Source of the DNA: an uncultured Planctomycetaceae bacterium
Lineage (GTDB): Bacteria > Planctomycetota > Planctomycetia > Planctomycetales > Planctomycetaceae
DNA length: 6,298 nt
Reading direction: 5' to 3'
Assembly (NCBI GenBank): GCA_937975745.1
Contig: CALJUK010000969.1
Coordinates: forward strand, 1-6,298
Below, piece by piece: positions 1 through 5,116 of the stretch. The notes beneath the pieces were generated by a model. The model was given only the letters and a program-made list of their open reading frames with translations. It did not search any database and was not told the origin of the DNA. The first letter of the stretch is position 1. Each line of letters begins with the position of its first letter. Both the position numbers and the translations under genes were made by a program.

Positions 1-924
1 CCACGGCGGGCGACGTTGACCCCCGTCGCGTCGAGTCCCGATCCGGGGAACCCACTCCCCTCCGGCCAACGCAACGCCACACTGGCAAGACTGGCGGGAT
101 CGATGCGCCGAGTCGGGATGACGCAGGCCGAAATCATGGCCGCACTCGAACGGGCGAATGCAGACCGCTGCGTTCCTTCACTCGACCATCGCGAAGTCGA
201 ACGGATCGCCGCCAGCGTGGCTCACTATGCCCCGGACGAGGTCGCCGTCGCACTGGCCGAGAATCACTGGGACCAGATGTACCGCGAGACGGTTGAGGCT
301 CCCAACGACCATGCCGACCCCGGCCCGATTCCCGAACGCCTGCTGCACATACCCGGTTTCGTCGCCGAGGTCATGGATCACACACTGGCGACTGCGCCCT
401 ATCCCGAACCGGCACTGGCGTTCTGCGGCGCGATCTCGTTGCTGGGCCTGCTCGCTGGCCGCAAGGTGCGCGACGACTCGGACAACCGCACGAATCTGTA
501 TGTGCTCGGACTGGCCAACTCCGGCGCAGGCAAGGATTTCCCGCGAAAGGTGAATCAGCGGATCTTGTTCGAAGCCGGCTTGATCGATTGCCTCGGCGAC
601 ACATTTGCCAGCGGCGAAGGGATCGAAGATCGCCTGTTTCAGAATCCTGCCATGCTGTTTCAGACGGATGAAATCGACGGCCTGATGACCAAGATCAATC
701 AGGCTCGCGATGCCCGGCATGAGGGCATCATGAACGTGCTGCTCAAGATGTACACGAGCAGCAGTTCGGTCTATGCGATGCGAGTGAAGGCCGGCAAGGA
801 GCCGGGCGTCATCGATCAGCCGTGTCTATGCATCTTCGGAACGGCGATTCCGAAGCACTACTACGAAGCCCTGTCGCTGAAAATGCTGACCAACGCGTGC
901 TCTGGCCGAATGCTCGTGCGGTAG
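1..924 (+). CDS. Phage primase/helicase-like protein (PriCT_1 + DUF3987-type ATPase), 5'-partial, ended by premature TAG
   Basis: The frame is open from base 1, so the N-terminus (probably a primase/polymerase domain) lies outside the window. The TTG at 16 is only the first possible start codon inside it. Counting codons from base 1, codons ~20-77 resemble the primase C-terminal helical segment PriCT_1 (QRNATLARLAG, then RCVPSLDHREVERIAASVAHY). A DUF3987-like helicase core follows, with a Walker A motif GLANSGAGKD at codons 160-169 and a Walker B-like LFQTDEIDG with the acidic pair at codons 213-214. The family role is nucleotide-driven unwinding or priming at phage or plasmid origins. A TAG at 922-924 cuts the frame just after LTNACSGRMLV, where the family normally continues, and the same frame resumes downstream as a clear C-terminal part. 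The gene is therefore one unit with a nonsense codon or a sequence error. Domain calls come from recalled family patterns. Confidence 0.8.
   Translation, partial: PRRATLTPVASSPDPGNPLPSGQRNATLARLAGSMRRVGMTQAEIMAALERANADRCVPSLDHREVERIAASVAHYAPDEVAVALAENHWDQMYRETVEAPNDHADPGPIPERLLHIPGFVAEVMDHTLATAPYPEPALAFCGAISLLGLLAGRKVRDDSDNRTNLYVLGLANSGAGKDFPRKVNQRILFEAGLIDCLGDTFASGEGIEDRLFQNPAMLFQTDEIDGLMTKINQARDARHEGIMNVLLKMYTSSSSVYAMRVKAGKEPGVIDQPCLCIFGTAIPKHYYEALSLKMLTNACSGRMLVR
922..924 (+). other. In-frame TAG interrupting the primase/helicase gene
   Basis: The frame reads GRMLVR, TAG, TRGRGCGQDAAVRSPPDSI. From memory, DUF3987 proteins carry something like RMLVLEAGKRGRGQ here, so TAG occupies a probable Glu codon (GAG to TAG is one change). 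Neighbouring codons also look off: ACSG where GLxA is usual, and Cys where Arg is expected in RGRG. No frame change is needed to continue. A point mutation, a cluster of sequencing errors, or (less likely) readthrough could explain it. Confidence 0.75.
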
Positions 925-981
925 ACGCGCGGGCGCGGTTGCGGTCAGGACGCTGCCGTTCGCAGTCCGCCGGACTCGATC

Positions 982-1557
982 GTGGAGGTCGCCCGCTGGT
1001 GGGCGGAACAGCAACCGGGCAGTAGTGGTAATCTTCAGCGATGGCATCCCGATCCGCGGGTCGTGGCGCAGTCGCCTGAAGCAGCGGACCTCTTGCGGCA
1101 GCTGCGAGTCCAGGCTGACCAGCAGTACTCGCATGCCGAAGACCGTGACGATCCAGCCGGCATGGCGATCTGGGCCCGGGCCAACGAGAAGGCCCGAAGG
1201 TTGGCGCTAATCTACGCCTGCAGCGAGAACCACGAAGAGCCAGTCATCGGTGAAGACGCGGCTCGCTGGGCTTGGGAATTCGTCGATCACCAGACCCGCC
1301 GCATGCTGTTTATGGCCGGCGATCACGTCAGCGAGAACGAATTCGACGCCCGCTGCAAATCGGTGATCGGCACGCTGCGTCGTTGGAACGAGAAGCACGG
1401 CGACGCGTGGATGCCGTTCTGGAGGCTCAACCGCCGGCACCCATGGAGCGAACGGGAACACGAGGAGGTCCGCACGGCCCTCCTGAACCAACGACTCATT
1501 GGATACGAGGAGCGAAAGACCGGTGGCACACCGCAGCGCATGTATCGGCTCGGCTGA
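982..1557 (+). CDS. C-terminal part of the interrupted primase/helicase (DUF3987-type)
   Basis: This is in the same reading frame as the upstream piece, separated only by the TAG at 922. Protein-like sequence is already visible from about 943 (GQDAAVRSPPDSIVEVARWW), and the GTG at 982 is merely the first usable start after the stop, not a convincing one: it has no good ribosome binding site. The segment is mostly helical and charged (LLRQLRVQADQQYSH, then ANEKARRLALIYACSEN), as in the helicase C-terminal bundle. It ends with a region that looks like a small winged helix (ALLNQRLIGYEERKTGGTPQ) and closes with MYRLG and TGA. Whether it is made separately is doubtful. It is best read as the C-terminal ~190 residues of the upstream protein, whose stop codon directly abuts the repeat region. 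Confidence 0.75.
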   Translation: MEVARWWAEQQPGSSGNLQRWHPDPRVVAQSPEAADLLRQLRVQADQQYSHAEDRDDPAGMAIWARANEKARRLALIYACSENHEEPVIGEDAARWAWEFVDHQTRRMLFMAGDHVSENEFDARCKSVIGTLRRWNEKHGDAWMPFWRLNRRHPWSEREHEEVRTALLNQRLIGYEERKTGGTPQRMYRLG

Positions 1558-1672
1558 ACCCATTGCCGAACCCGTTGACCACTTCGCACCCATTGCGCCC
1601 TGCGACGGTTCAGCGAATCGTGACCCATCGCCGCAATGGGTCAGCCGGAAACGCAATGGGTGCGCAACGGGT
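1558..1672 (+). repeat. Nested inverted repeats built from ACCCATTG/CAATGGGT octamers (candidate origin iterons or structured RNA)
   Basis: Exact ACCCATTG occurs at 1558 and 1588, and exact CAATGGGT at 1634 and 1654. One-mismatch copies are at 1570 (ACCCGTTG), 1623 (ACCCATCG) and 1665 (CAACGGGT). They pair in nested order: 1570-1577 with 1665-1672 (8 bp), 1588-1597 with 1652-1661 (10 bp), and 1621-1628 with 1636-1643 (8 bp), all perfect Watson-Crick. The outer pair shares a variant base on both sides (ACCCGTTG with CAACGGGT), so the pairing is kept despite divergence from the consensus octamer. The block begins directly at the stop codon of the primase/helicase. Repeats next to a replication helicase suggest initiator-binding iterons, while the nested pairing suggests a folded RNA or a cruciform. 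The function is not established. Confidence 0.75.
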
Positions 1673-1698
1673 GGAAGGGTCGAAATGCGGTTTTCCTC

Positions 1699-1721
1699 GG
1701 AAAAGAAAGAGAGAAGAAGAA
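1699..1721 (+). other. 23-nt purine-only tract between the two repeat domains
   Basis: All 23 bases are A or G on the plus strand. Just before it, TTTTCC (1691-1696) and GGAAAA (1699-1704) form a short inverted repeat. The 1681-1770 stretch is visibly richer in A+T than the surrounding GC-rich sequence. An A+T-rich, strand-asymmetric tract flanked by iterons fits a DNA-unwinding element, but this is inference only. Confidence 0.5.
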
Positions 1722-1816
1722 CCTATTCACCTATTGCGCTCCCTGTCTCACACATCTGTATTTCCCACCTGCGTGTGCGCACGCGAGAGACAGGGGGCGC
1801 AATGGGTCAATGGGTT
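1720..1816 (+). repeat. Long hairpin with 30-nt arms carrying tandem octamers
   Basis: Arm 1720-1749 pairs with arm 1787-1816. By position I count 26 Watson-Crick pairs, 3 T-G pairs (1724/1812, 1732/1804, 1740/1796) and one C-C mismatch (1728/1808). All three imperfect pairs are T opposite G on the plus strand, so they are stable U-G wobbles in a plus-strand transcript but A-C mismatches in a minus-strand one. Each arm holds two tandem 8-nt units: ACCTATTC ACCTATTG on the left, and CAATGGGT twice (1800-1815) on the right. The 37-nt loop contains a smaller hairpin, GCGTG (1771-1775) with CACGC (1780-1784), over a palindromic GTGCGCAC. No U-run follows the right arm, so it does not look like an intrinsic terminator. 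It may be an RNA element or part of a replication origin. Confidence 0.8.
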
Positions 1817-1867
1817 AGGTACTTCCCGGCGGATCCTGACAGGAGACGCCCGCGGGAACAGCCGCCA

Positions 1868-1873
1868 TTGACA
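1868..1873 (+). promoter_or_regulatory. Possible -35 box (TTGACA) upstream of the methyltransferase
   Basis: TTGACA at 1868-1873 matches the sigma-70 -35 consensus exactly and lies 43 nt before the chosen start at 1917. At the normal 16-18 nt spacing the -10 position reads about GTGTCC/TGTCCG, which is poor. If used, the promoter would give a very short leader and might need an activator. It could also be a chance match. Confidence 0.25.
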
Positions 1874-1916
1874 GCAGAGTTTGTTTTGAGTGTCCGAGAA
1901 CGAAATGGAGTTTGAG

Positions 1917-3218
1917 ATGAGAATTACGCAGCGGAAGCTTGAGGACATTCACCCCTACGAAAACAACCCCCGCATCAACGACGATGCAGTCGAGGCTGTG
2001 GTGTCATCGATCCGCGAATTCGGTTTTCGGCAACCGATCGTCGTCGACGAAGACGGGGTGATCATCGTCGGGCACACGCGGTTCAAGGCGGCTCAGCAGT
2101 TGGGCCTCGAGAAGGTGCCCGTCCATGTCGCGAAGGACCTGACGCCGGCGCAGATCAAAGCGTACCGCATCGCGGACAATCAAACCGCGACGCTCGCCGA
2201 GTGGGACTACGACCTGCTGCCGATCGAACTGGCGGATCTGCAGGGGCTGGAATTCGACCTCGATCTTCTCGGGTTCGATCAGGACGCACTGGCGAAACTG
2301 CTCAATCCGGACCTGAAAGAAGGGCTGACGGATCCCGACGAAGTGCCGGCACCACCGGACGAAGCCATCACGCAGTTGGGCGACCTCTGGGTCCTTGGCG
2401 AGCATCGATTGCTTTGCGGCGACAGCTCCAAGGCGGAAGACCTCGATCGACTGCTCGACGGTCAGCCAATCCATCTGGTCAACACAGATCCGCCTTACAA
2501 CGTGAAAGTGGAACCACGCTCCAACAACGCTCATGTTGCCGGAACGAATGGCCTTCGCAACCTGCTGCAGAAGCACAAGACGACGGACACGCTTCGCGCC
2601 AAGGACAGGCCGCTCGCAAACGACTTCGTATCAGATGAAGAGTTCGATTCGCTGGTCGACGCGTGGTTCGCGAACATTGGTCGCGTGCTTCTCCCCGGAA
2701 GAGCATTCTACATCTGGGGCGGAGGGTATCCCGGATCCGGAGGCGCCAAGGGAAACCATGAGACGTACCCACAGTTCATGCGGAAGCATGAACTGAAATA
2801 CGCGCAGCTCATCATCTGGGATAAGCAGCATCCGGTGCTGACCCGGAAGGATTTCATGGGTGCTCATGAGTCGTGCTTCTACGGCTGGAGGGAAGGCGCG
2901 GGACACGAATTCTTCGGACCGAACAACGCGACCGATCTCTGGCAGGTCAAGAAGGTGAATCCATCGTCGATGGTTCATTTGACCGAAAAACCCGTCGAGC
3001 TGGCGGTCCGCTCGATGCAGTACTCATCCCGGGCTGGTGAGAACGTTCTCGATCTGTTCGGCGGTTCGGGCAGCACGCTGATCGGGGCCGAGCAGACGGG
3101 ACGCCGCGCGTTCCTGATGGAACTCGATCCGCTGTACTGCGATGTGATCGTGAAGCGCTTCGAAGATTTCACCGGGCAGAAGCCAGAACGCGTCGCAGCA
3201 GCTGAGGTGGCTGCATGA
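1917..3218 (+). CDS. ParB-domain DNA methyltransferase (DPPY type, beta-class motif order)
   Basis: A 433-residue fusion. Residues ~1-90 are a ParB/Srx-like domain (HPYENNPRINDDAVEAVVSS, then GHTR at 52-55). Residues ~150-430 are an S-adenosylmethionine-dependent DNA methyltransferase: catalytic motif IV NTDPPYN with DPPY at 191-194, and the SAM-binding motif LDLFGGSGST at 380-388 near the C-terminus. Motif IV before motif I is the beta-class order, and DPPY points to N6-adenine rather than N4-cytosine methylation, though the target site cannot be read from sequence. I chose ATG 1917 because GGAG lies at 1907-1910, 6 nt upstream. GTG 1890 and ATG 1905 are in frame but poorly placed. No restriction endonuclease is adjacent, so this looks like an orphan phage methyltransferase used for self-protection or regulation. 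It opens a two-gene operon. Confidence 0.92.
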   Translation: MRITQRKLEDIHPYENNPRINDDAVEAVVSSIREFGFRQPIVVDEDGVIIVGHTRFKAAQQLGLEKVPVHVAKDLTPAQIKAYRIADNQTATLAEWDYDLLPIELADLQGLEFDLDLLGFDQDALAKLLNPDLKEGLTDPDEVPAPPDEAITQLGDLWVLGEHRLLCGDSSKAEDLDRLLDGQPIHLVNTDPPYNVKVEPRSNNAHVAGTNGLRNLLQKHKTTDTLRAKDRPLANDFVSDEEFDSLVDAWFANIGRVLLPGRAFYIWGGGYPGSGGAKGNHETYPQFMRKHELKYAQLIIWDKQHPVLTRKDFMGAHESCFYGWREGAGHEFFGPNNATDLWQVKKVNPSSMVHLTEKPVELAVRSMQYSSRAGENVLDLFGGSGSTLIGAEQTGRRAFLMELDPLYCDVIVKRFEDFTGQKPERVAAAEVAA

Positions 3219-3589
3219 TCTATCTTGCCAGCCCGTACTCACACGACGACCCGGCGATTCGCGAACAGCGCTTTCACGCTGTCTGCCGCGAGACAGCCGA
3301 ATTAATGCGTCGCGGGAATGTTGTCTTCTCACCGATCGTTCACGGACACCCGCTCGTTGGCCATGGCCTGCCGACGGACTGGCCATTCTGGGAGCGGTTC
3401 GATCGCGAGCATCTCCGGCGGTGCAACGAACTGGTCGTTCTCACGCTGGACGGTTGGCGGGAATCCGTCGGCGTCGCGGCCGAGATCCGGATCGCGAGTG
3501 ACCTCGGAAAGCCGGTCCGGTATCTGGCCCCAGAAGGCGGCACGTCGCCCGCACGGTTGGCGCACGTCGCGACGGAGGGCGAAGGTTGA
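3215..3589 (+). CDS. DUF1937 family protein, nucleoside deoxyribosyltransferase-like
   Basis: 124 residues starting MIYLASPYSHDD, the characteristic opening of DUF1937. FSPIVHGHPL lies at 38-47, a WPFWERFD segment at 56-63, and LVVLTLDGWRESVGVAAEI then GKPVRY in the second half. The pattern SxGVxxEI with Glu90, followed by GKPV, resembles the catalytic-Glu region of nucleoside 2-deoxyribosyltransferases, so a role in nucleotide metabolism or base exchange is plausible, though the family is not biochemically defined as far as I know. The ATG overlaps the methyltransferase stop (ATGA, 4-nt overlap). GAGG at 3204-3207, 7 nt upstream, is the ribosome binding site, so translation is probably coupled. 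The gene ends at TGA, and a hairpin region follows. Confidence 0.88.
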   Translation: MIYLASPYSHDDPAIREQRFHAVCRETAELMRRGNVVFSPIVHGHPLVGHGLPTDWPFWERFDREHLRRCNELVVLTLDGWRESVGVAAEIRIASDLGKPVRYLAPEGGTSPARLAHVATEGEG

Positions 3590-3590
3590 A

Positions 3591-3633
3591 CGTTCTCCCG
3601 ACCAACGAGAGAACGCCCCGACGTGGGGCGTTC
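3591..3633 (+). terminator. Terminator-like hairpin between convergent genes, with an overlapping alternative stem
   Basis: A perfect 9-bp stem GAACGCCCC (3611-3619) / GGGGCGTTC (3625-3633) closes a 5-nt loop. A second stem, CGTTCTC (3591-3597) / GAGAACG (3609-3615), overlaps its left arm, so the two cannot form together. The element sits 2 nt after the DUF1937 stop and 27 nt before the end of the convergent minus-strand block. A clear U-run is missing on both strands, so the function as a bidirectional terminator is inferred from position and stem strength. Confidence 0.55.
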
Positions 3634-3660
3634 AGGGCGACGTGTTGGCGAGTTGGCTCG

Positions 3661-3990
3661 CTACCGGGCGTCGCGGCCCAGGCGGTACGCAATCCGCAGC
3701 GCATCCTGAAGCGACCAGACGGCGACCTCGTGGAAATCCAGATGGTCGGCCTTCCGCGTCTCGAGCGTCGGGATCTGCAGGATGCGTTTGGCGATCGACG
3801 CCAGTTCTCGATCGACCGCGGCCGCTGCATCGCACCGTGCAATGCCGTCGCGGTAGGTCGCCTGCCGGTCCGGGTCGTCGCAGAGGTCGATGGCCATCTG
3901 CCACAAAGCGCTGGCCTGAGCCCACGCGTTCCCGCGTTCCGCAGATTCGGCCGCGTCCGCGTAGTCGAGATGGTTCGTCGAAGTCGTCAT
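3661..3990 (-). CDS. Small ANR-like/DUF6900-like protein, function unknown
   Basis: 109 residues. Residues ~13-55 (ERGNAWAQASALWQMAIDLC, then RDGIARCD) recall the helical repeat of the ANR family of small regulators, which is also TPR-like. Residues ~64-105 (ASIAKRILQIPTLETR, then LDFHEVAVWSLQDALRIAY) resemble DUF6900, with its LETR and LDFHxVAVW signature. Both assignments are from memory and unverified. The ATG at 3990 has a strong GAGGAG site 7 nt upstream. That site lies next to the TAG of the preceding HARE-HTH gene, 12 nt away, so the two are co-transcribed. The two genes are also in the same frame, so readthrough of that single TAG would fuse them. The protein is acidic in its first half and has no signal peptide or membrane segment. 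Confidence 0.75.
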   Translation of the reverse strand: MTTSTNHLDYADAAESAERGNAWAQASALWQMAIDLCDDPDRQATYRDGIARCDAAAAVDRELASIAKRILQIPTLETRKADHLDFHEVAVWSLQDALRIAYRLGRDAR

Positions 3991-4002
3991 GATCTGGCTC
4001 CT

Positions 4003-4377
4003 CTAGCCGTTGGCGTTCAGGGTGAAGCGACCGCGTTCGACCTTCTGGAACCGGGCGTCTTTGCCCTTCTTCTGGATCTCGCGGAGGATCGCCGAGTACA
4101 GCGTGGCGTGCGGCGTCTTGCCGCCGGGGCTGGTCCAGTACTTCTTGGCCGACATCGCCTCGACCATCTCTTTGGTGTTCAGCGGCTCCTTCGATTCGCG
4201 GAGCACCTTCGCGGCCGCGTCGATGGCACTCATCTTCTTGCCGGCCTTGGCCGGAGCTTTCTTCGGCGCAGCCTTCTTCGTGGCCCGCTTGGCGGGAGCC
4301 TTTTTCGCGGGCGTCTTCTTCGACGCGGCTCGCTTGCTGGTGTTCGCCTTCTTCGTCGTGGTTTTCTTCGTTGCCAT
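4003..4377 (-). CDS. Histone H1-like lysine/alanine-rich protein with C-terminal HARE-HTH domain
   Basis: 124 residues. Residues 1-48 are a basic, low-complexity tail built from Lys, Ala, Pro and Thr (KKAPAK and KKTPAK repeats), like bacterial histone H1-like nucleoid proteins. Residues 49-121 (MSAIDAAAKVLRESKEPLNT, then MVEAMSAKKYW, TPHATLYSAILREI and FQKVERGRFTL) match the HARE-HTH winged helix known from RNA polymerase delta, ASXL proteins and restriction systems. The tail should bind DNA non-specifically, and the winged helix probably reads DNA or partner proteins. HARE-HTH has been proposed to link to DNA modification. I chose ATG 4377 because AAGGA lies 9 nt upstream and the tail begins there; a longer frame from 4425 would run through a terminator hairpin. 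It is second in the minus-strand block and 12 nt from the next gene. Confidence 0.88.
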   Translation of the reverse strand: MATKKTTTKKANTSKRAASKKTPAKKAPAKRATKKAAPKKAPAKAGKKMSAIDAAAKVLRESKEPLNTKEMVEAMSAKKYWTSPGGKTPHATLYSAILREIQKKGKDARFQKVERGRFTLNANG

Positions 4378-4412
4378 GGTCTTCGTTCCTTTCGGACGTC
4401 TGGAAATGAAAT

Positions 4413-4434
4413 GAGCCGGCCACATGGCCGGCTC
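4413..4434 (-). terminator. Intrinsic-terminator-like hairpin after the zinc-ribbon gene
   Basis: GAGCCGGCCA (4413-4422) and TGGCCGGCTC (4425-4434) are perfect complements, giving a 9-10 bp GC-rich stem with a tight loop. On the minus strand it starts directly after the TGA of the zinc-ribbon gene and is followed by ATTTCATTTCC, a weak T-rich tail. It probably ends or attenuates transcription before the HARE-HTH gene, which would then depend on partial readthrough or its own promoter. Confidence 0.7.
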
Positions 4435-4785
4435 TCAGTCGAGCGTGTATTCGCAGCCGCAGACGGTGCATCGCACCTCGCTTTCGTCGAGCAGCAGCCG
4501 GTCGACGTCGCGGGTCCCGCAGCCCGGGCAGGCGTGTTCGTCAATCACCTCGTTGCGATCGACCAGCAGCAGGTGGCCGACCTCCTTCAGTTCTTCGAGG
4601 AGCCGCGCTGCGTCTCCGAAGTGCGTCCAGCCGGTGCGGGCCTTGGCGAGGTCGGCCTTCCGTTCGTTGATCTCCGTGTCCAGCGCCCGTTGCAGCGTGG
4701 CGAGCAGATTTAGAGCGTCTTCGCGTTTGGCGAGCGTGGCCTTGGGCCCCGCGGCGCGAGGCGCATTGTTCGGACACTTTGGCAT
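4435..4785 (-). CDS. Small protein with helical N-terminus and C-terminal zinc ribbon, function unknown
   Basis: 116 residues. Residues ~18-72 are predicted helical and charged (LAKREDALNLLATLQRALDT, then LLEELKEVGHLLLVDRNEV). Residues 86-111 carry CPGC and CTVCGC, the four-cysteine pattern of a zinc ribbon; Cys111 is an extra candidate ligand and Cys4 lies in MPKC at the start. Such ribbons usually bind nucleic acid or protein partners, but I do not recognise the family. The ATG at 4785 has GGGAG 9 nt upstream. It is the first gene of the minus-strand block and diverges from the packaging genes across a ~110-bp control region. Its TGA is immediately followed by a hairpin. Confidence 0.8.
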   Translation of the reverse strand: MPKCPNNAPRAAGPKATLAKREDALNLLATLQRALDTEINERKADLAKARTGWTHFGDAARLLEELKEVGHLLLVDRNEVIDEHACPGCGTRDVDRLLLDESEVRCTVCGCEYTLD

Positions 4786-4821
4786 GGTTTGCGTCTCCCA
4801 AACGTGTCGTTCAATCGTGAG

Positions 4822-4831
4822 TCACATGTGA
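4822..4831. promoter_or_regulatory. Perfect 10-bp palindrome TCACATGTGA in the divergent intergenic region
   Basis: TCACATGTGA is exactly self-complementary and lies 37 nt upstream of the zinc-ribbon start and 67 nt upstream of the packaging-side start. A symmetric site midway between divergent genes is where a dimeric regulator often binds. No good -10/-35 pair could be assigned on either strand, so the operator role is a guess from position and symmetry. Confidence 0.35.
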
Positions 4832-4880
4832 GCCATGTTTTTCGAGACACATCCAGCGCAGTTCGAAAGGATTCGCAGCA

Positions 4881-4920
4881 GATTCCGGAGGTTTCTGATG
4901 TCGCATGAAACTCCGGAATC
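4881..4920 (+). promoter_or_regulatory. Hairpin enclosing the ribosome binding site and start codon of the 72-residue gene
   Basis: GATTCCGGAG (4881-4890) and CTCCGGAATC (4911-4920) are perfect 10-bp complements. After a bulged G at 4891, TTTC (4892-4895) pairs with GAAA (4907-4910), giving 14 pairs around an 11-nt loop. The loop holds the ATG (4898-4900), and the left arm plus bulge contains the Shine-Dalgarno GGAGG (4887-4891). In RNA this would hide the ribosome binding site. It could act as a translational switch, temperature-sensitive element or binding site for a translational repressor. It could equally be a DNA operator. Confidence 0.6.
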
Positions 4921-5116
4921 CATGGACCCAAACGCCCTGCCGATCGCGATCGCGGCACGAATGTTGAGCCGCGCCGGCGGACGACAAATCACCGAGGAGA
5001 TGCTGCGCTCTGACATCGACGCCGGGGCGCCCACGAACCCGGACGGCACGCTGCACCTCGTGCATTACGCCGCATGGAACGTGAAACAAATGGCCGGAAG
5101 AACGGATGGCGATTGA
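4898..5116 (+). CDS. 72-residue protein resembling the N-terminal domain of the adjacent terminase
   Basis: I chose ATG 4898 because GGAGG sits 6 nt upstream at 4887-4891. An in-frame ATG at 4835 would add 21 residues but lacks a good site. Residues ~17-66 (AIAARMLSRAGGRQITEEML, then TLHLVHYAAWNVKQM) line up with residues ~11-62 of the terminase that follows, sharing the pattern RxLxxx, I(T/S)Ex(M/Q)L, AG, DG, then (V/L)xYxAWxV. This suggests a small helical, perhaps HTH-like, DNA-binding domain. It may serve as a small-terminase-like partner, but I do not recognise a named family. Its TGA overlaps the terminase start by 11 nt, so the two are co-translated. Translation may be controlled by the hairpin around its start. 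Confidence 0.75.
   Translation: MSHETPESMDPNALPIAIAARMLSRAGGRQITEEMLRSDIDAGAPTNPDGTLHLVHYAAWNVKQMAGRTDGD

Noticed and set aside
1558..1816. CRISPR array
   Set aside because: The repeated unit is only 8 nt, occurs in both orientations and has irregular spacing. No cas genes are present.
1272..1915. Open frames crossing the repeat region (for example 1272-1871, 1499-1915, 1636-1818)
   Set aside because: They overlap the helicase C-terminus in other frames or lie on the inverted repeats. No recognisable domain or plausible ribosome binding site was seen.
1890..1916. Earlier starts (GTG 1890, ATG 1905) for the methyltransferase
   Set aside because: ATG 1917 has GGAG six bases upstream, and the ParB domain begins just after it. 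The earlier codons lack a good site.
3586..4713. Long plus-strand open frame (375 codons) opposite the three small minus-strand genes, and a 279-codon minus-strand frame at 3632-4471
   Set aside because: Both cross gene boundaries and hairpins, have biased shadow composition, and conflict with well-supported minus-strand genes that have good ribosome binding sites and recognisable domains.
4835..4897. Longer start (ATG 4835) for the 72-residue protein
   Set aside because: There is no good ribosome binding site for it, whereas ATG 4898 has GGAGG at ideal spacing. The extra residues also show no domain-like pattern.
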